Source: Magnetospira sp.
Lineage (GTDB): Bacteria > Pseudomonadota > Alphaproteobacteria > Rhodospirillales > Magnetospiraceae
Direction of reading: 5' to 3'
Assembly (NCBI GenBank): GCA_028282245.1
Contig: JANQIL010000027.1
Span: forward strand, 1 to 64,000
DNA: 64,000 nucleotides
Below, in pieces: positions 15,401-24,002 of the stretch (the stretch's first letter is position 1; each line of letters starts with the position of its first letter). The notes under the pieces were generated by a model. That model ran no database searches. It was not told the origin of the DNA and saw only the letters and a program-made list of their open reading frames with translations. Made by a program: the position numbers and the translations under genes.

Positions 15401-16420
15401 ATGGCGACGAGTCCCGGCGCGACCCGGCGCGGCCGCCGCAAGGCGGGCGAACCGACGGCGACCCCCGAGCAACTGATTCGATACTACGAGGACATGCTGC
15501 TTATCCGGCGGTTCGAGGAGAAGGCCGGCCAGCTTTACGGCATGGGGCTGATCGGCGGCTTCTGCCATCTCTACATCGGCCAGGAGGCGGTGGTGGTCGG
15601 CGCCACGGCGGCGGCCGAGCCCCAGGACACGGTGGTCACCAGCTACCGCGACCACGGCCAGATGCTGGCCTGCGGCATGGACCCGAGGGGCGTGATGGCC
15701 GAGTTGACCGGGCGGCGCGGCGGCTATTCCAAGGGCAAGGGCGGCTCCATGCACATGTTCTCGCGCGAGGCGGGATTCTTCGGCGGGCACGGCATCGTCG
15801 GCGCCCAGGTGCCGATCGGCAGCGGACTGGCCTTCGCGCATCGGTACAAGGGCGACGGCGGCGTCACCTTCACCTACTTCGGCGACGGCGCGGCCAATCA
15901 GGGCCAGGTCTACGAGAGCTTCAACATGGCGGCGCTCTGGAAACTGCCGGTGATCTTCATCATCGAGAACAACAAGTACGGCATGGGCACCTCGGTCGAG
16001 CGCGCCTCGGCGACCACGGAGCTCTGCCGGCGTGGCGACGCCTACGGCATTCCCGGCGAACAGGTCAACGGAATGAACGTTCTCGAGGTGCGCGATGCCG
16101 CCGTCCACGCGGCCGAGCAGTGCCGGTCCGGCAAGGGGCCGTTCATCCTGGAAATGAAAACCTACCGCTATCGTGGTCATTCGATGTCCGATCCCGCCAA
16201 GTACCGGACCAAGGAGGAGGTTTCCAAGATCCGCGCCGAGAGCGATCCCATCGATCTGGTGCGAGGCATGATCCTGGACGGCGGGCACCTGGACGACGCC
16301 GCCATCAAGGATATCGACAAGCGGGTCAAGGGCGTGGTCACCGAGGCGGCGTCGTTCGCCCAGGACAGCCCGGAGCCGGACCCGTCCGAACTCTATACCG
16401 ACGTTCTCGTGGAGGCCTGA
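15401..16420 (+). CDS. pdhA: Pyruvate dehydrogenase E1 component, alpha subunit
   Basis: Thiamine-diphosphate-dependent decarboxylase subunit of the PDH complex. 339 residues with the ThDP motif GDG (161-163) ... NN (190-191), the E1-alpha signature GGKGGSMHMFSRE (as KGKGGSMHMF) and the loop YRYRGHSMSDPAKYR. An upstream open extension to 15305 crosses the AT-rich promoter and is rejected; ATG 15401 has a good ribosome-binding site. First gene of the pdhA-pdhB-pdhC-lpdA operon. Confidence 0.97.
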   Translation: MATSPGATRRGRRKAGEPTATPEQLIRYYEDMLLIRRFEEKAGQLYGMGLIGGFCHLYIGQEAVVVGATAAAEPQDTVVTSYRDHGQMLACGMDPRGVMAELTGRRGGYSKGKGGSMHMFSREAGFFGGHGIVGAQVPIGSGLAFAHRYKGDGGVTFTYFGDGAANQGQVYESFNMAALWKLPVIFIIENNKYGMGTSVERASATTELCRRGDAYGIPGEQVNGMNVLEVRDAAVHAAEQCRSGKGPFILEMKTYRYRGHSMSDPAKYRTKEEVSKIRAESDPIDLVRGMILDGGHLDDAAIKDIDKRVKGVVTEAASFAQDSPEPDPSELYTDVLVEA

Positions 16421-16423
16421 GCG

Positions 16424-17779
16424 ATGCCGATCGAAGTCCTCATGCCGGCCCTGTCGCCGACCATGACCGAGGGCAGGCTCATTCGCTGGTTCAAGGCCGA
16501 GGGCGACGCCATCGAGTCCGGCACGCCGCTGGCCGAGATCGAGACCGACAAGGCGACCATGGAAGTGGAGGCGGTCGACGACGGGGTTCTCGGCAGAATC
16601 CTTGTCGCCGCCGGCACCGAGCACGTGGCCGTCAACGCGCCGATCGCCCTGATCCTGGAAGACGGCGAGGGTGCATCGGCCCTGGATGGCCGGCCCGGCG
16701 CGCCGGACCCGAAGCCGGACGCGCCGCGTCCGTCCGCCGTGTCGAGTCCGGCGGCGCCCGTGGCCGCTCCCTCGGCCGACGAGCCAGACATGGGCGAGAC
16801 CCGCCGGATAACGGTGCGCGAGGCGTTGCGCGACGCCATGGCCGAGGAGATGCGGCGCGATGGCGACGTGTTTCTGATGGGCGAGGAGGTGGCCCAGTAC
16901 CAGGGGGCCTACAAGGTCTCGCAGGGCCTGCTTGATGAGTTCGGCGACAGGCGGGTGATCGACACCCCGATCACCGAGCACGGGTTCGCCGGGCTCGGAG
17001 TCGGCGCGGCGTTCGGCGGCCTGAGGCCCGTCGTCGAGTTCATGACGTTCAACTTCGCCATGCAGGCGATGGATCAGATCATCAATTCGGCCGCCAAGAC
17101 CTTGTACATGTCGGGGGGCCAGATGGGCTGCCCGATCGTGTTCCGCGGCCCCAACGGCGCCGCCGCCCGAGTCGCCGCTCAGCATTCCCAGTGCTACGCG
17201 TCCTGGTACGCCCACGTGCCGGGACTGAAGGTGGTGTCTCCGTGGTCGGGGAGCGACGCCAAGGGCCTGATGAAGGCGGCGATCCGCGATCCCAATCCGG
17301 TCCTGGTGCTGGAAAACGAGCTGATGTACGGGCAGGGCTTCGACGTTCCGGTGTCCGAGGACTACGTGATCCCCATCGGACTCGCCAAGGTCGAGCGGGC
17401 TGGATCGGATGTAACCCTCACCGCCTTCTCGCGGATGGTGAACGTGGCTTTGGAAGCGGCTGAAAAACTGGCCGAGCAGGGGATTTCGGCCGAGGTCGTC
17501 AACCTCCGCTCGATCCGGCCGCTGGATACCGCGACCCTCGTCGCGTCGGTTCGGAGGACCAACCGGCTGGTCAGCGTGGAGGAGGGCTGGCCGTTCGCCG
17601 GCATCGGCTCCGAACTGGCCGCCCTGATGATGGAGCATGCCTTCGACTGGCTGGACGCGCCGGTGACCCGGGTCTGTGCCGAGGACGTGCCGCTGCCCTA
17701 CGCCGCCAACCTGGAGGCCCTGGCACTGCCCACCGCCGACCGGGTGGTCGAGGCGGCGCGGGCCGTCTGCTACCGCTAG
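16424..17779 (+). CDS. pdhB: Pyruvate dehydrogenase E1 beta subunit with N-terminal lipoyl domain
   Basis: 451 residues. Residues 1-78 form a biotinyl-lipoyl domain with the lipoylated Lys43 ([13 protein letters not shown]); an Ala/Pro-rich hinge (about 85-122) leads to the transketolase-like E1-beta part ([48 protein letters not shown]). The extra lipoyl domain on E1-beta is a known alphaproteobacterial feature. GGAGG precedes the ATG, 3 bp after pdhA. LipA, encoded at 27.3 kb, would make its lipoyl group. Confidence 0.97.
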   Translation: MPIEVLMPALSPTMTEGRLIRWFKAEGDAIESGTPLAEIETDKATMEVEAVDDGVLGRILVAAGTEHVAVNAPIALILEDGEGASALDGRPGAPDPKPDAPRPSAVSSPAAPVAAPSADEPDMGETRRITVREALRDAMAEEMRRDGDVFLMGEEVAQYQGAYKVSQGLLDEFGDRRVIDTPITEHGFAGLGVGAAFGGLRPVVEFMTFNFAMQAMDQIINSAAKTLYMSGGQMGCPIVFRGPNGAAARVAAQHSQCYASWYAHVPGLKVVSPWSGSDAKGLMKAAIRDPNPVLVLENELMYGQGFDVPVSEDYVIPIGLAKVERAGSDVTLTAFSRMVNVALEAAEKLAEQGISAEVVNLRSIRPLDTATLVASVRRTNRLVSVEEGWPFAGIGSELAALMMEHAFDWLDAPVTRVCAEDVPLPYAANLEALALPTADRVVEAARAVCYR

Positions 17780-17791
17780 GGAGGCGCCGCC

Positions 17792-19105
17792 ATGCCGATC
17801 CAAATCCTGATGCCCGCCCTGTCGCCGACCATGACCGAGGGCAAGCTCGCCGACTGGAAGAAACGGGAGGGCGATCCGGTGGCGGCGGGCGACGTGCTGT
17901 GCGAGATCGAGACCGACAAGGCGACCATGGAGGTCGAGGCGGTGGACGAGGGCGTCCTTGGCCGCATCGTGGTGCCGGGCGGCACCGACAACGTGGCGGT
18001 GAATTCGGTTATCGCGCTGCTGCTGGAAGAGGGCGAGGATGCCGGTGCCCTCGAGAACCTCGATGTCCCGGCCTTGGTCAAGGCCGCCCCGGTTTCGGTG
18101 GGCGAATCGGCGTTGCCGACTCCGGTGAACGGACAGATCACCGACTCGGTGACCCGGGCCGCGCCGACCGGCGCCCAGGGAGAGCGCGTGTTCGCAAGCC
18201 CGCTGGCGCGGCGCATGGCCAGCCAGAACGGCCTCGACCTGAGCCGGATCGATGGTTCCGGTCCGCGCGGGCGGGTCGTCAGGCGGGATGTCGAGAAGGC
18301 CCTTGCCGAGGGCACCGGGCGCGCTACGGCGCCGGCCGAAACCTCCGCCGCCGCCTCGTCGGCGCCGGCCCCGGCCGCCAAGGCGCCCACCGCCGCCGAC
18401 CCGGTGTTCGCCCTGATGCCCGAGTTCGAGGCGCTGCCCAACACCAACATGCGCAAGACCATCGCCACGCGGCTTACCGAATCGGCGCGCGACGTGCCGC
18501 ATTTCAATGTGTCTGTCGACGTGGACCTGGACGCGCTGCTGGCCTTGCGCACCCAACTCAACGACCGGGAGGGCGCCGACTATAAGCTTTCGGTCAACGA
18601 TTTCATCGTCAAGGCCACCGCGCTGACCCTTGTCAAGGTACCGGAGGCCAACGTGGCCTACACGGACGACGCCATCCTGCGCTTCAAGCGGGTCGACATC
18701 TCGGTGGCGGTGGCCGTGAAGGGCGGCCTGATCACGCCGATCCTCAAGGACGCGGCATCCAAGGGCTTGGCCACCCTATCGGCCGAGACGCGCGCCCTGG
18801 CCGAGAAGGCCCGGGCCGGCAAGCTGCAACCCGAGGAGTATCAGGGCGGCACCTTCACCATTTCCAACATGGGCATGTTCGGGGTCAGGTCGTTCAACTC
18901 CATCCTCAATCCGCCGCAGGGCGGCATCCTGTCGGTGGGCGCCGGGGAGCGGCGCCCGGTGGTCAAGGCCGGGGCGCTCGGCATCGCCACCGTGATGACC
19001 CTTACCCTGGCGGTGGACCATCGCTGCATCGACGGCGCCACGGCGGCCCGCTTCGTGCAGGATCTCAAACGGCTGATCGAGGACCCGATTGGCCTGATGT
19101 TGTAG
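17792..19105 (+). CDS. pdhC: Dihydrolipoamide acetyltransferase (PDH E2)
   Basis: Core of the PDH complex, moving the acetyl group from lipoate to CoA. 437 residues: lipoyl domain (1-78, Lys43), hinge, peripheral subunit-binding domain (about 133-172, ASPLARRMASQNGLDLSRI), Ala/Pro hinge, and catalytic domain ending with His410 and Asp414 in DHRCIDGA. The first 50 residues nearly duplicate those of PdhB, so the two genes share a near-identical 5' segment. AGGGAGG precedes the ATG. Confidence 0.97.
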   Translation: MPIQILMPALSPTMTEGKLADWKKREGDPVAAGDVLCEIETDKATMEVEAVDEGVLGRIVVPGGTDNVAVNSVIALLLEEGEDAGALENLDVPALVKAAPVSVGESALPTPVNGQITDSVTRAAPTGAQGERVFASPLARRMASQNGLDLSRIDGSGPRGRVVRRDVEKALAEGTGRATAPAETSAAASSAPAPAAKAPTAADPVFALMPEFEALPNTNMRKTIATRLTESARDVPHFNVSVDVDLDALLALRTQLNDREGADYKLSVNDFIVKATALTLVKVPEANVAYTDDAILRFKRVDISVAVAVKGGLITPILKDAASKGLATLSAETRALAEKARAGKLQPEEYQGGTFTISNMGMFGVRSFNSILNPPQGGILSVGAGERRPVVKAGALGIATVMTLTLAVDHRCIDGATAARFVQDLKRLIEDPIGLML

Positions 19106-19114
19106 GAGCGAACC

Positions 19115-20506
19115 ATGGGCGGCACCAAGTTCGACCTCATCGTCATCGGCGGCGGGCCGGGCGGCTACGTGGCCGCCATCCGCGCCGCGCAACTGGGCAT
19201 GCGGGTCGGCCTCGTGGAACGCGAGCACCTGGGCGGCATCTGCCTCAACTGGGGCTGCATTCCTACCAAGGCCCTCCTGCGCTCCGCCGAGGTCTACGAC
19301 CACATGAAGCACGCGGCAGATTTCGGGTTGATCGCCAGGGACTTCGGGTTCGATCTTCCGAAAGTGGTCGAGCGCTCGCGCAAGGTGGCGGCGCAGCTTT
19401 CCGGTGGCGTGAAACACCTCCTGAAAAAGAACAAGGTGGCGGTGTTCGACGGTCATGGCGCCTTGGACGGCAAGGGGGGGGTGGCGGTCGCCGGCGGCCC
19501 GACGCTCACCGCGCCGCATGTCGTCATCGCCACCGGGGCGCGGGCCCGCCACCTGCCGGGCCTGGAGCCGGACGGACGGTTCGTCTGGAGCTATCGCGAG
19601 GCGCTGGTGCCGGACATCCATCCGAAACGCCTGCTGGTCATCGGCTCGGGCGCCATCGGCATCGAGTTCGCCAGCTTCTTCAACTCCCTGGGTTCCGAGG
19701 TGACGGTGGCCGAGGTGCTGCCGCGCGTTCTGCCGTTCGAGGACGAGGAAATCTCCGCCCTGGCCCACAAGGCGTTCGAGAAAAAGGGCATGACCATCCG
19801 CGTGGGGACCAGGGTCGCCGAACTGAGGAAAGGGGCCGACGAGGTGGTGGCGGTCCTGGACGCGGGCGGCGAGACCTCCGAGATCATCGTCGACCGGGTG
19901 ATCGCGGCGGTTGGCGTGGTGCCCAACGTCGAGGACATCGGGCTGGAGGCGGCCGGCGTGACGCTCACCGACCGGGGCTTCATCCGGGTGGACGGCTGGT
20001 TGCGCGCGAGCACCGAGGGCATTTACGCCATCGGCGACGTGGTCGGGCCGCCCTGCCTGGCCCACAAGGCGTCCCACGAGGGGGTGATCTGCGTCGAAAG
20101 GATCGCCGGGGCTTCGGATGTCCATCCGCTGGACGCCGACCGTATCCCGGCCTGCACCTACTGCCGGCCGCAGGTGGCGAGCGTCGGCCTCTCGGAGGCG
20201 CGGGCCAGGGAACGCGGCCGCGCGGTCCGGGTTGGCCGTTTCCCGTTCCTGGGCAACGGCAAGGCGATCGCCCTGGGCGAGCCGGAGGGGATGGTCAAGA
20301 CGGTGTTCGACGCCGACACCGGCGAACTGCTGGGCGCGCACATGATCGGTGCCGAGGTGACCGAACTGATCCAGGGCTACGGCATCGCCAAGTCCCTGGA
20401 GACCACCGAGGCCGAATTGATGCACACGGTGTTCCCGCATCCCACCCTGTCGGAAATGATGCACGAGAGCGTGCTCGACGCTCACGGGCGGGCGATTCAT
20501 TTTTGA
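19115..20506 (+). CDS. lpdA: Dihydrolipoamide dehydrogenase (PDH E3)
   Basis: Reoxidises dihydrolipoamide with FAD and NAD. 463 residues with FAD motif GGGPGGYVAAIRAAQLG, the redox disulfide Cys43/Cys48 (GGICLNWGCIPTK), an NAD-binding GSGAIGIEFASFF and the C-terminal catalytic His442/Glu447 (HPTLSEMMHE). TAGGAG precedes the ATG. Its last 16 codons lie in a 52-bp sequence repeated perfectly 1.4 kb downstream, so the present 3' end appears to have been restored by an inserted element that copies it. Confidence 0.97.
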   Translation: MGGTKFDLIVIGGGPGGYVAAIRAAQLGMRVGLVEREHLGGICLNWGCIPTKALLRSAEVYDHMKHAADFGLIARDFGFDLPKVVERSRKVAAQLSGGVKHLLKKNKVAVFDGHGALDGKGGVAVAGGPTLTAPHVVIATGARARHLPGLEPDGRFVWSYREALVPDIHPKRLLVIGSGAIGIEFASFFNSLGSEVTVAEVLPRVLPFEDEEISALAHKAFEKKGMTIRVGTRVAELRKGADEVVAVLDAGGETSEIIVDRVIAAVGVVPNVEDIGLEAAGVTLTDRGFIRVDGWLRASTEGIYAIGDVVGPPCLAHKASHEGVICVERIAGASDVHPLDADRIPACTYCRPQVASVGLSEARARERGRAVRVGRFPFLGNGKAIALGEPEGMVKTVFDADTGELLGAHMIGAEVTELIQGYGIAKSLETTEAELMHTVFPHPTLSEMMHESVLDAHGRAIHF

Positions 20507-20509
20507 TCG
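20458..20509 (+). repeat. 52-bp direct repeat, copy 1 (3' end of lpdA)
   Basis: A perfect 52-bp match to 21886-21937, starting GATGCACGAGAGCG and ending TTTTTGATCG. It covers the last 16 codons and stop of lpdA plus three bases. Outside the 52 bp the flanks diverge at once on both sides. Gene-end duplication of this sort is what site-specific integration at a 3' end leaves behind. Confidence 0.95.
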
Positions 20510-20525
20510 AAAAACGCGCAAAGTG

Positions 20526-20948
20526 ATGACGCCGGTTGAGTGGAGCGAAATTGTCCGCAACTACGGCATCTTAGTCGGAGGGTTTGCTGGCTTGGCGATC
20601 GCATTTTGGCGTGGCCGCTCGTTAGCCCTGCAAGCGCGGGCGGCAACGGAGCAGGCTGAATGGGACCGCAGGGATCTGTTAACGGAAACCTTTAACCGCG
20701 CGATTTCTCAGCTTTCCGATGAAAAACTCGAAATTCGGTTAGGAGCAATCTACACACTTCGGGAAATTTGCCTGAACCCTCGACATCAGGATTTGGCGAA
20801 CCCAATCGTGCAGACTTTGACTGCATTCATTCGAGAAAAGACTTCTGATCGGACCGAGGATCGGGTTACCATGGACGTTCAAGTAATTATCGCGCTTCTG
20901 ACCGAATATACTGCCCGATACGCTGTGGAGAATTCTGGCAATGAGTAA
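20526..20948 (+). CDS. Membrane-anchored helical protein, partner of the pentapeptide-repeat protein
   Basis: About 140 residues. One N-terminal membrane segment (about 12-27, YGILVGGFAGLAIAFW) is followed by a charged helix (ALQARAATEQAEWDRRD) and a helical region (RLGAIYTLREICLNP, then PIVQTLTAFIRE). This layout is familiar from the N-terminal part of larger membrane pentapeptide-repeat proteins, which carry a similar RLGaIYaLeRIa...VmevLtaFIRe stretch before their repeats. Here it is a separate gene that overlaps the next by 8 bp (ATGAGTAA). A GTG at 20523 could replace ATG 20526. The ribosome-binding site is poor. Function unknown. Confidence 0.72.
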   Translation: MTPVEWSEIVRNYGILVGGFAGLAIAFWRGRSLALQARAATEQAEWDRRDLLTETFNRAISQLSDEKLEIRLGAIYTLREICLNPRHQDLANPIVQTLTAFIREKTSDRTEDRVTMDVQVIIALLTEYTARYAVENSGNE

Positions 20949-21846
20949 GGCCATTAATCTTACTGGCGCGCGCCTTCCGCGAACCGATTGGCATGGGGCG
21001 GTGTTGAACGGCGCCAAGTTCGCTGGCGCAATTATGAACAACGCTGATCTACGCGGCGCTTCGATGGGTAAGGCGAACTTCAATGACGCAGTTTTGAATA
21101 ATGTGAATCTGTCTCGGGTCATGGCCGAATACGCCGATTTTTCGAACGCCATCTTGGACGGTGCGAATCTTCGCGATGGCTGCTTCAACGGTGCTTCCTT
21201 TAAAAATGCGATCATGAATAGCGCGGATTTTCGTGGAGCAGAGTTGGATTATGCGGACTTTGAACGCGCCATTCTAAACAACGCCAATGTCGAAGGCGTA
21301 GACTTAAGCCGTGCGCGCAATCTCTCGGCGGCGGCAAAGGATTCTCTTCGGTTTGACGATTCAACCGTTTTTCCAGCCGGTTTTGACCTCCATACGTATG
21401 ATATCTCCACGACGACGCACTACGAGAACACCCCCCGGGCCCCGGGCTCGATTTCCATAGGCGGAAGTATTTCCGGATCGGCTGTGGTCGTCGGTAGCCG
21501 AAACACCGTCACCATGACGATCACCAGGACAACCCTGCCCCCGGCGGAGGGCGTGAATATCCGGGCCGAACTGGACGGCCTGCGCGCGGCCCTGGCCGAG
21601 CTTCGGGGCGGCGAGGCCGGCAAGCGCGACCGGGCGATGCAGGACGCCCTGGACGAGGCGCAAAAACCGGCGCCCGACAAGGCGGAGGTGTTGGACTCGG
21701 TCCAGCGGGCCTTGAAGTACGTGGACATGGCGGCTCAGGGGGCGGAGAAGATCGACAAGCTTCAACAGTGGATCAAACCGCTGGCCGCCTGGATCGGCGC
21801 CAACGCGGAGCCGCTGTTGCGCATGGTCGGCTTGTCGGCGTTTTGA
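20941..21846 (+). CDS. Pentapeptide-repeat protein with glycine-rich and helical C-terminus
   Basis: 301 residues. Residues 1-125 are A(D/N)LxxA-type pentapeptide repeats (GAKFAGAIMNNADLRGASMG, NAILDGANLRDGCFNGASF), which form a right-handed quadrilateral beta helix. About 155-185 is a beta-rich Gly/Ser segment, SISIGGSISGSAVVVGSRNT, of a kind found near sensor or adaptor regions of bacterial conflict proteins. The remainder (about 195-301) is Ala/Glu/Lys-rich helix. No enzymatic motif is visible. The start overlaps the upstream membrane gene in the +1 frame, suggesting translational coupling or a frameshift-fused product. The 5' half is lower in GC than the 3' half, so the gene itself looks chimeric. 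Confidence 0.8.
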   Translation: MSKAINLTGARLPRTDWHGAVLNGAKFAGAIMNNADLRGASMGKANFNDAVLNNVNLSRVMAEYADFSNAILDGANLRDGCFNGASFKNAIMNSADFRGAELDYADFERAILNNANVEGVDLSRARNLSAAAKDSLRFDDSTVFPAGFDLHTYDISTTTHYENTPRAPGSISIGGSISGSAVVVGSRNTVTMTITRTTLPPAEGVNIRAELDGLRAALAELRGGEAGKRDRAMQDALDEAQKPAPDKAEVLDSVQRALKYVDMAAQGAEKIDKLQQWIKPLAAWIGANAEPLLRMVGLSAF

Positions 21847-21885
21847 GCCGACATTTTCCTTTCAAGTGCGCACGACATTTCCACA

Positions 21886-21937
21886 GATGCACGAGAGCGT
21901 GCTCGACGCTCACGGGCGGGCGATTCATTTTTGATCG
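21886..21937 (+). repeat. 52-bp direct repeat, copy 2 (displaced lpdA tail)
   Basis: Identical to 20458-20509. It begins 40 bp after the pentapeptide gene and contains 16 lpdA C-terminal codons and the stop with no gene body in front. It is therefore a non-functional relic that marks the right edge of the cassette. Confidence 0.95.
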
Positions 21938-22010
21938 CCGGCGCGGCCACGAATGCCGAACATGAAAGACGAATCCCCGCCGACCGTCCGGCCGGCGGGG
22001 GACGTGGCGC

Positions 22011-24002
22011 TTATGCGGTGCCGGTTGTGCGGGCGGGCAGGGGGCGCTTGCCGTCTTCAAGGACTCCTGGCCGGGACGGAGCGAGGGTCTGGATCGGCAT
22101 GTGGGTCGGGGTTTCCGGCGGGGTTCGGGGCAATTCGTCGATGGCCGAGACGGCCAGGGCCTCGCGGCAGCGGCGGCCGATGGCGCCGGTCCGAAGCCGG
22201 GTGACCGGCGGCGGCGCGGTTTCCTCCGGGATCCGGAAGACGCCCAACCCGCGCAGGCGGCGTCCCAGCGCCGGGCTGCTGGAATAGATGGTCAGCGGAA
22301 TCGAGATCGTCAGGCCGACGATCACCGGCAGCATCCACCAGAAGAAGGCGGGCACGTAGATCAGGGTCAGGGCGGCCCAGGCGATCCCGATCAGGGTCGG
22401 CGGTAGCAGTGGCATCGCCACGTCACGCAGCCGCAGGCGGCCGTCCTCGCGGTCCTGGGGCAGCCATCCGACGCTGCGCCCGGCCAGGATGGTGACCACG
22501 AAGACGGCGTGGAGGTACATCAGCAGCGGCGCCACCAGAATGGCGAACAGGGTTTCCGACAGGGCGCTGACGATCAGGCGCCGCGTGCCCCCGAACCGTT
22601 GCCGGCTCCGAGGATCGGACAGCAGAAGCGCGGTTCCGAGCAGCTTGGGCAGGAACAGCATCGCCGCGGTGAAGGCCATCAGGCCGATGATGGAGTCCTC
22701 GCGCACCACGTGCCAGTTCGGGAACAACTGATGGCCGTTACCGAAGAAATCATGCGGCACCACGGATTTCCAGATCGCCTCTCCGGTGCTCAAGGCGAGC
22801 AGGGCGAGCCACAGAAGGGACGAGATATAGGCCAGGGCGCCGAGCAGGAATTGAAACCGGCTCAGGGGATGCAGGCGGCTGGCGGCGAGCAGCTTCAGAT
22901 GCTGCATGTTGCCCTGCGCCCAGCGCCGGTCCCGCTTGGCGAAATCCATCAGGTTGGTCGGGATTTCCTCGTAGCTGCCTTCCAGTTCCGGCAGGATGAA
23001 GACCCGCCAGCCATGCCGCCGCAAGAGCGACGATTCCACGAAGTCGTGGCTGAGAATCTCGCCGCCGAGCGGAGGCCGCCCCGGCAGTTCGGGCAGGCCA
23101 CAGCTTTTCGTGAACGCCGCGACGCGAAGGATGGCGTTGTGGCCCCAATACTGGGACTCGCCCATCTGCCAGAAGCTCAGACCGTTGGCCAGCATCGGCC
23201 CGTAGGCCCGCATCGCGAACTGGGCGAAACGGGCGAACGGGGTCTGCCGACGGACCAGCAGCGGGACCGTCTGGATGATGCCGGCCGAAGGTGTCGCCTG
23301 CATGGTCGCGACCAGCTTCAGAATGGCCTCGCCGGTCATCAGGCTGTCGGCGTCCAGCACGATCATGAAGTCGTATCGCCGGCCCCAGCGGCGGCAGAAA
23401 TCCGCGATATTGCCGGCCTTGCGTCCCGTGTTCTCGGCGCGCCGTCGATAAAACAGGCGGTCTCTGGCCTTGAGATCGCGGCGCAGCGCGGCAATCCCGG
23501 CTTCCTCCATCGCGGCGATCCCGGAGTCGGTGCTGTCGCTCAGTACGAAGAAATCGAAGTGGTCGAGACATCCGGTCTTCGCCAAGGACCGGTACATGCT
23601 GTCCAGGCGCGCCAGCACGGCCGCCGTGTCCTCGTTGTAGACCGGCATCAGGATCGCGGTGCGGCCGCGAATCTCGCCGGCCCGCGTGGGGGTGATTTCG
23701 GCCCGTCGCCGGAGTTGGATCGGGTCAAGGCGGGCGGCGCGCAGAAGACCGCCGGCGATGGCGGTCCAGAACGAGATGGAGATCCAGCCGAAGGTGGCCG
23801 CGAACAGCACCAGGACCGCGCTCTCGATCGGGGCCATGCCGTTGGCGGCGAGGATGTCGAACATCATCCGCGTGCCGAGCCCGGTCGTCAGGAGGACCAA
23901 TCCAAAAAAGCCGATCCGTCGGACGAGCGCCAGCGGCGGCCGGGCGCCGAGGCGGGTGTCGGCCGGTCGGCGTCGGCGGAGCGTTTGGCTAATCGAGATC
24001 AT
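22011..24002 (-). CDS. opgH: Glucans biosynthesis glucosyltransferase H
   Basis: Inner-membrane GT2 glycosyltransferase that builds the beta-1,2-linked backbone of osmoregulated periplasmic glucans from UDP-glucose. 663 residues: two N-terminal membrane segments (about 28-90), a cytoplasmic GT2 domain (TAILMPVYNED, VLDADSLMTGEA, ILSHDFVESSLLRRHGW, RRWAQGNMQHLK) and several C-terminal membrane helices, as in E. coli OpgH. The tail from about 600 is Pro-rich and not conserved. Its start lies inside the last codons of opgG (14-bp overlap), so the two are coupled. Confidence 0.95.
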   Translation of the reverse strand: MISISQTLRRRRPADTRLGARPPLALVRRIGFFGLVLLTTGLGTRMMFDILAANGMAPIESAVLVLFAATFGWISISFWTAIAGGLLRAARLDPIQLRRRAEITPTRAGEIRGRTAILMPVYNEDTAAVLARLDSMYRSLAKTGCLDHFDFFVLSDSTDSGIAAMEEAGIAALRRDLKARDRLFYRRRAENTGRKAGNIADFCRRWGRRYDFMIVLDADSLMTGEAILKLVATMQATPSAGIIQTVPLLVRRQTPFARFAQFAMRAYGPMLANGLSFWQMGESQYWGHNAILRVAAFTKSCGLPELPGRPPLGGEILSHDFVESSLLRRHGWRVFILPELEGSYEEIPTNLMDFAKRDRRWAQGNMQHLKLLAASRLHPLSRFQFLLGALAYISSLLWLALLALSTGEAIWKSVVPHDFFGNGHQLFPNWHVVREDSIIGLMAFTAAMLFLPKLLGTALLLSDPRSRQRFGGTRRLIVSALSETLFAILVAPLLMYLHAVFVVTILAGRSVGWLPQDREDGRLRLRDVAMPLLPPTLIGIAWAALTLIYVPAFFWWMLPVIVGLTISIPLTIYSSSPALGRRLRGLGVFRIPEETAPPPVTRLRTGAIGRRCREALAVSAIDELPRTPPETPTHMPIQTLAPSRPGVLEDGKRPLPARTTGTA

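Larger units (their letters stand above)
20458..21937. mobile_element. Putative integrase-less two-gene cassette integrated at the lpdA 3' end
   Basis: The 1.48-kb unit is bounded by perfect 52-bp direct repeats (20458-20509, 21886-21937), of which copy 1 completes lpdA and copy 2 is a dead tail of it. The interior encodes two overlapping co-oriented genes and no recombinase. The first kilobase is visibly less GC-rich than the pdh genes. The arrangement fits a small passenger integrated, perhaps in trans, at the lpdA end; an insertion by homologous recombination or replication slippage would also duplicate the end. Confidence 0.55.

Noticed and set aside
16424-17941. Near-identical 5' segments of pdhB and pdhC as a recombination repeat
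   Set aside because: The similarity is explained by homologous lipoyl domains and is standard in Alphaproteobacteria.
15356-18556. A 1066-codon open frame on the minus strand opposite the pdh genes
   Set aside because: It lies wholly antisense to pdhA-pdhB-pdhC, has no recognisable domain, and its His/Arg/Gly-rich product is the usual result of GC-biased third positions.
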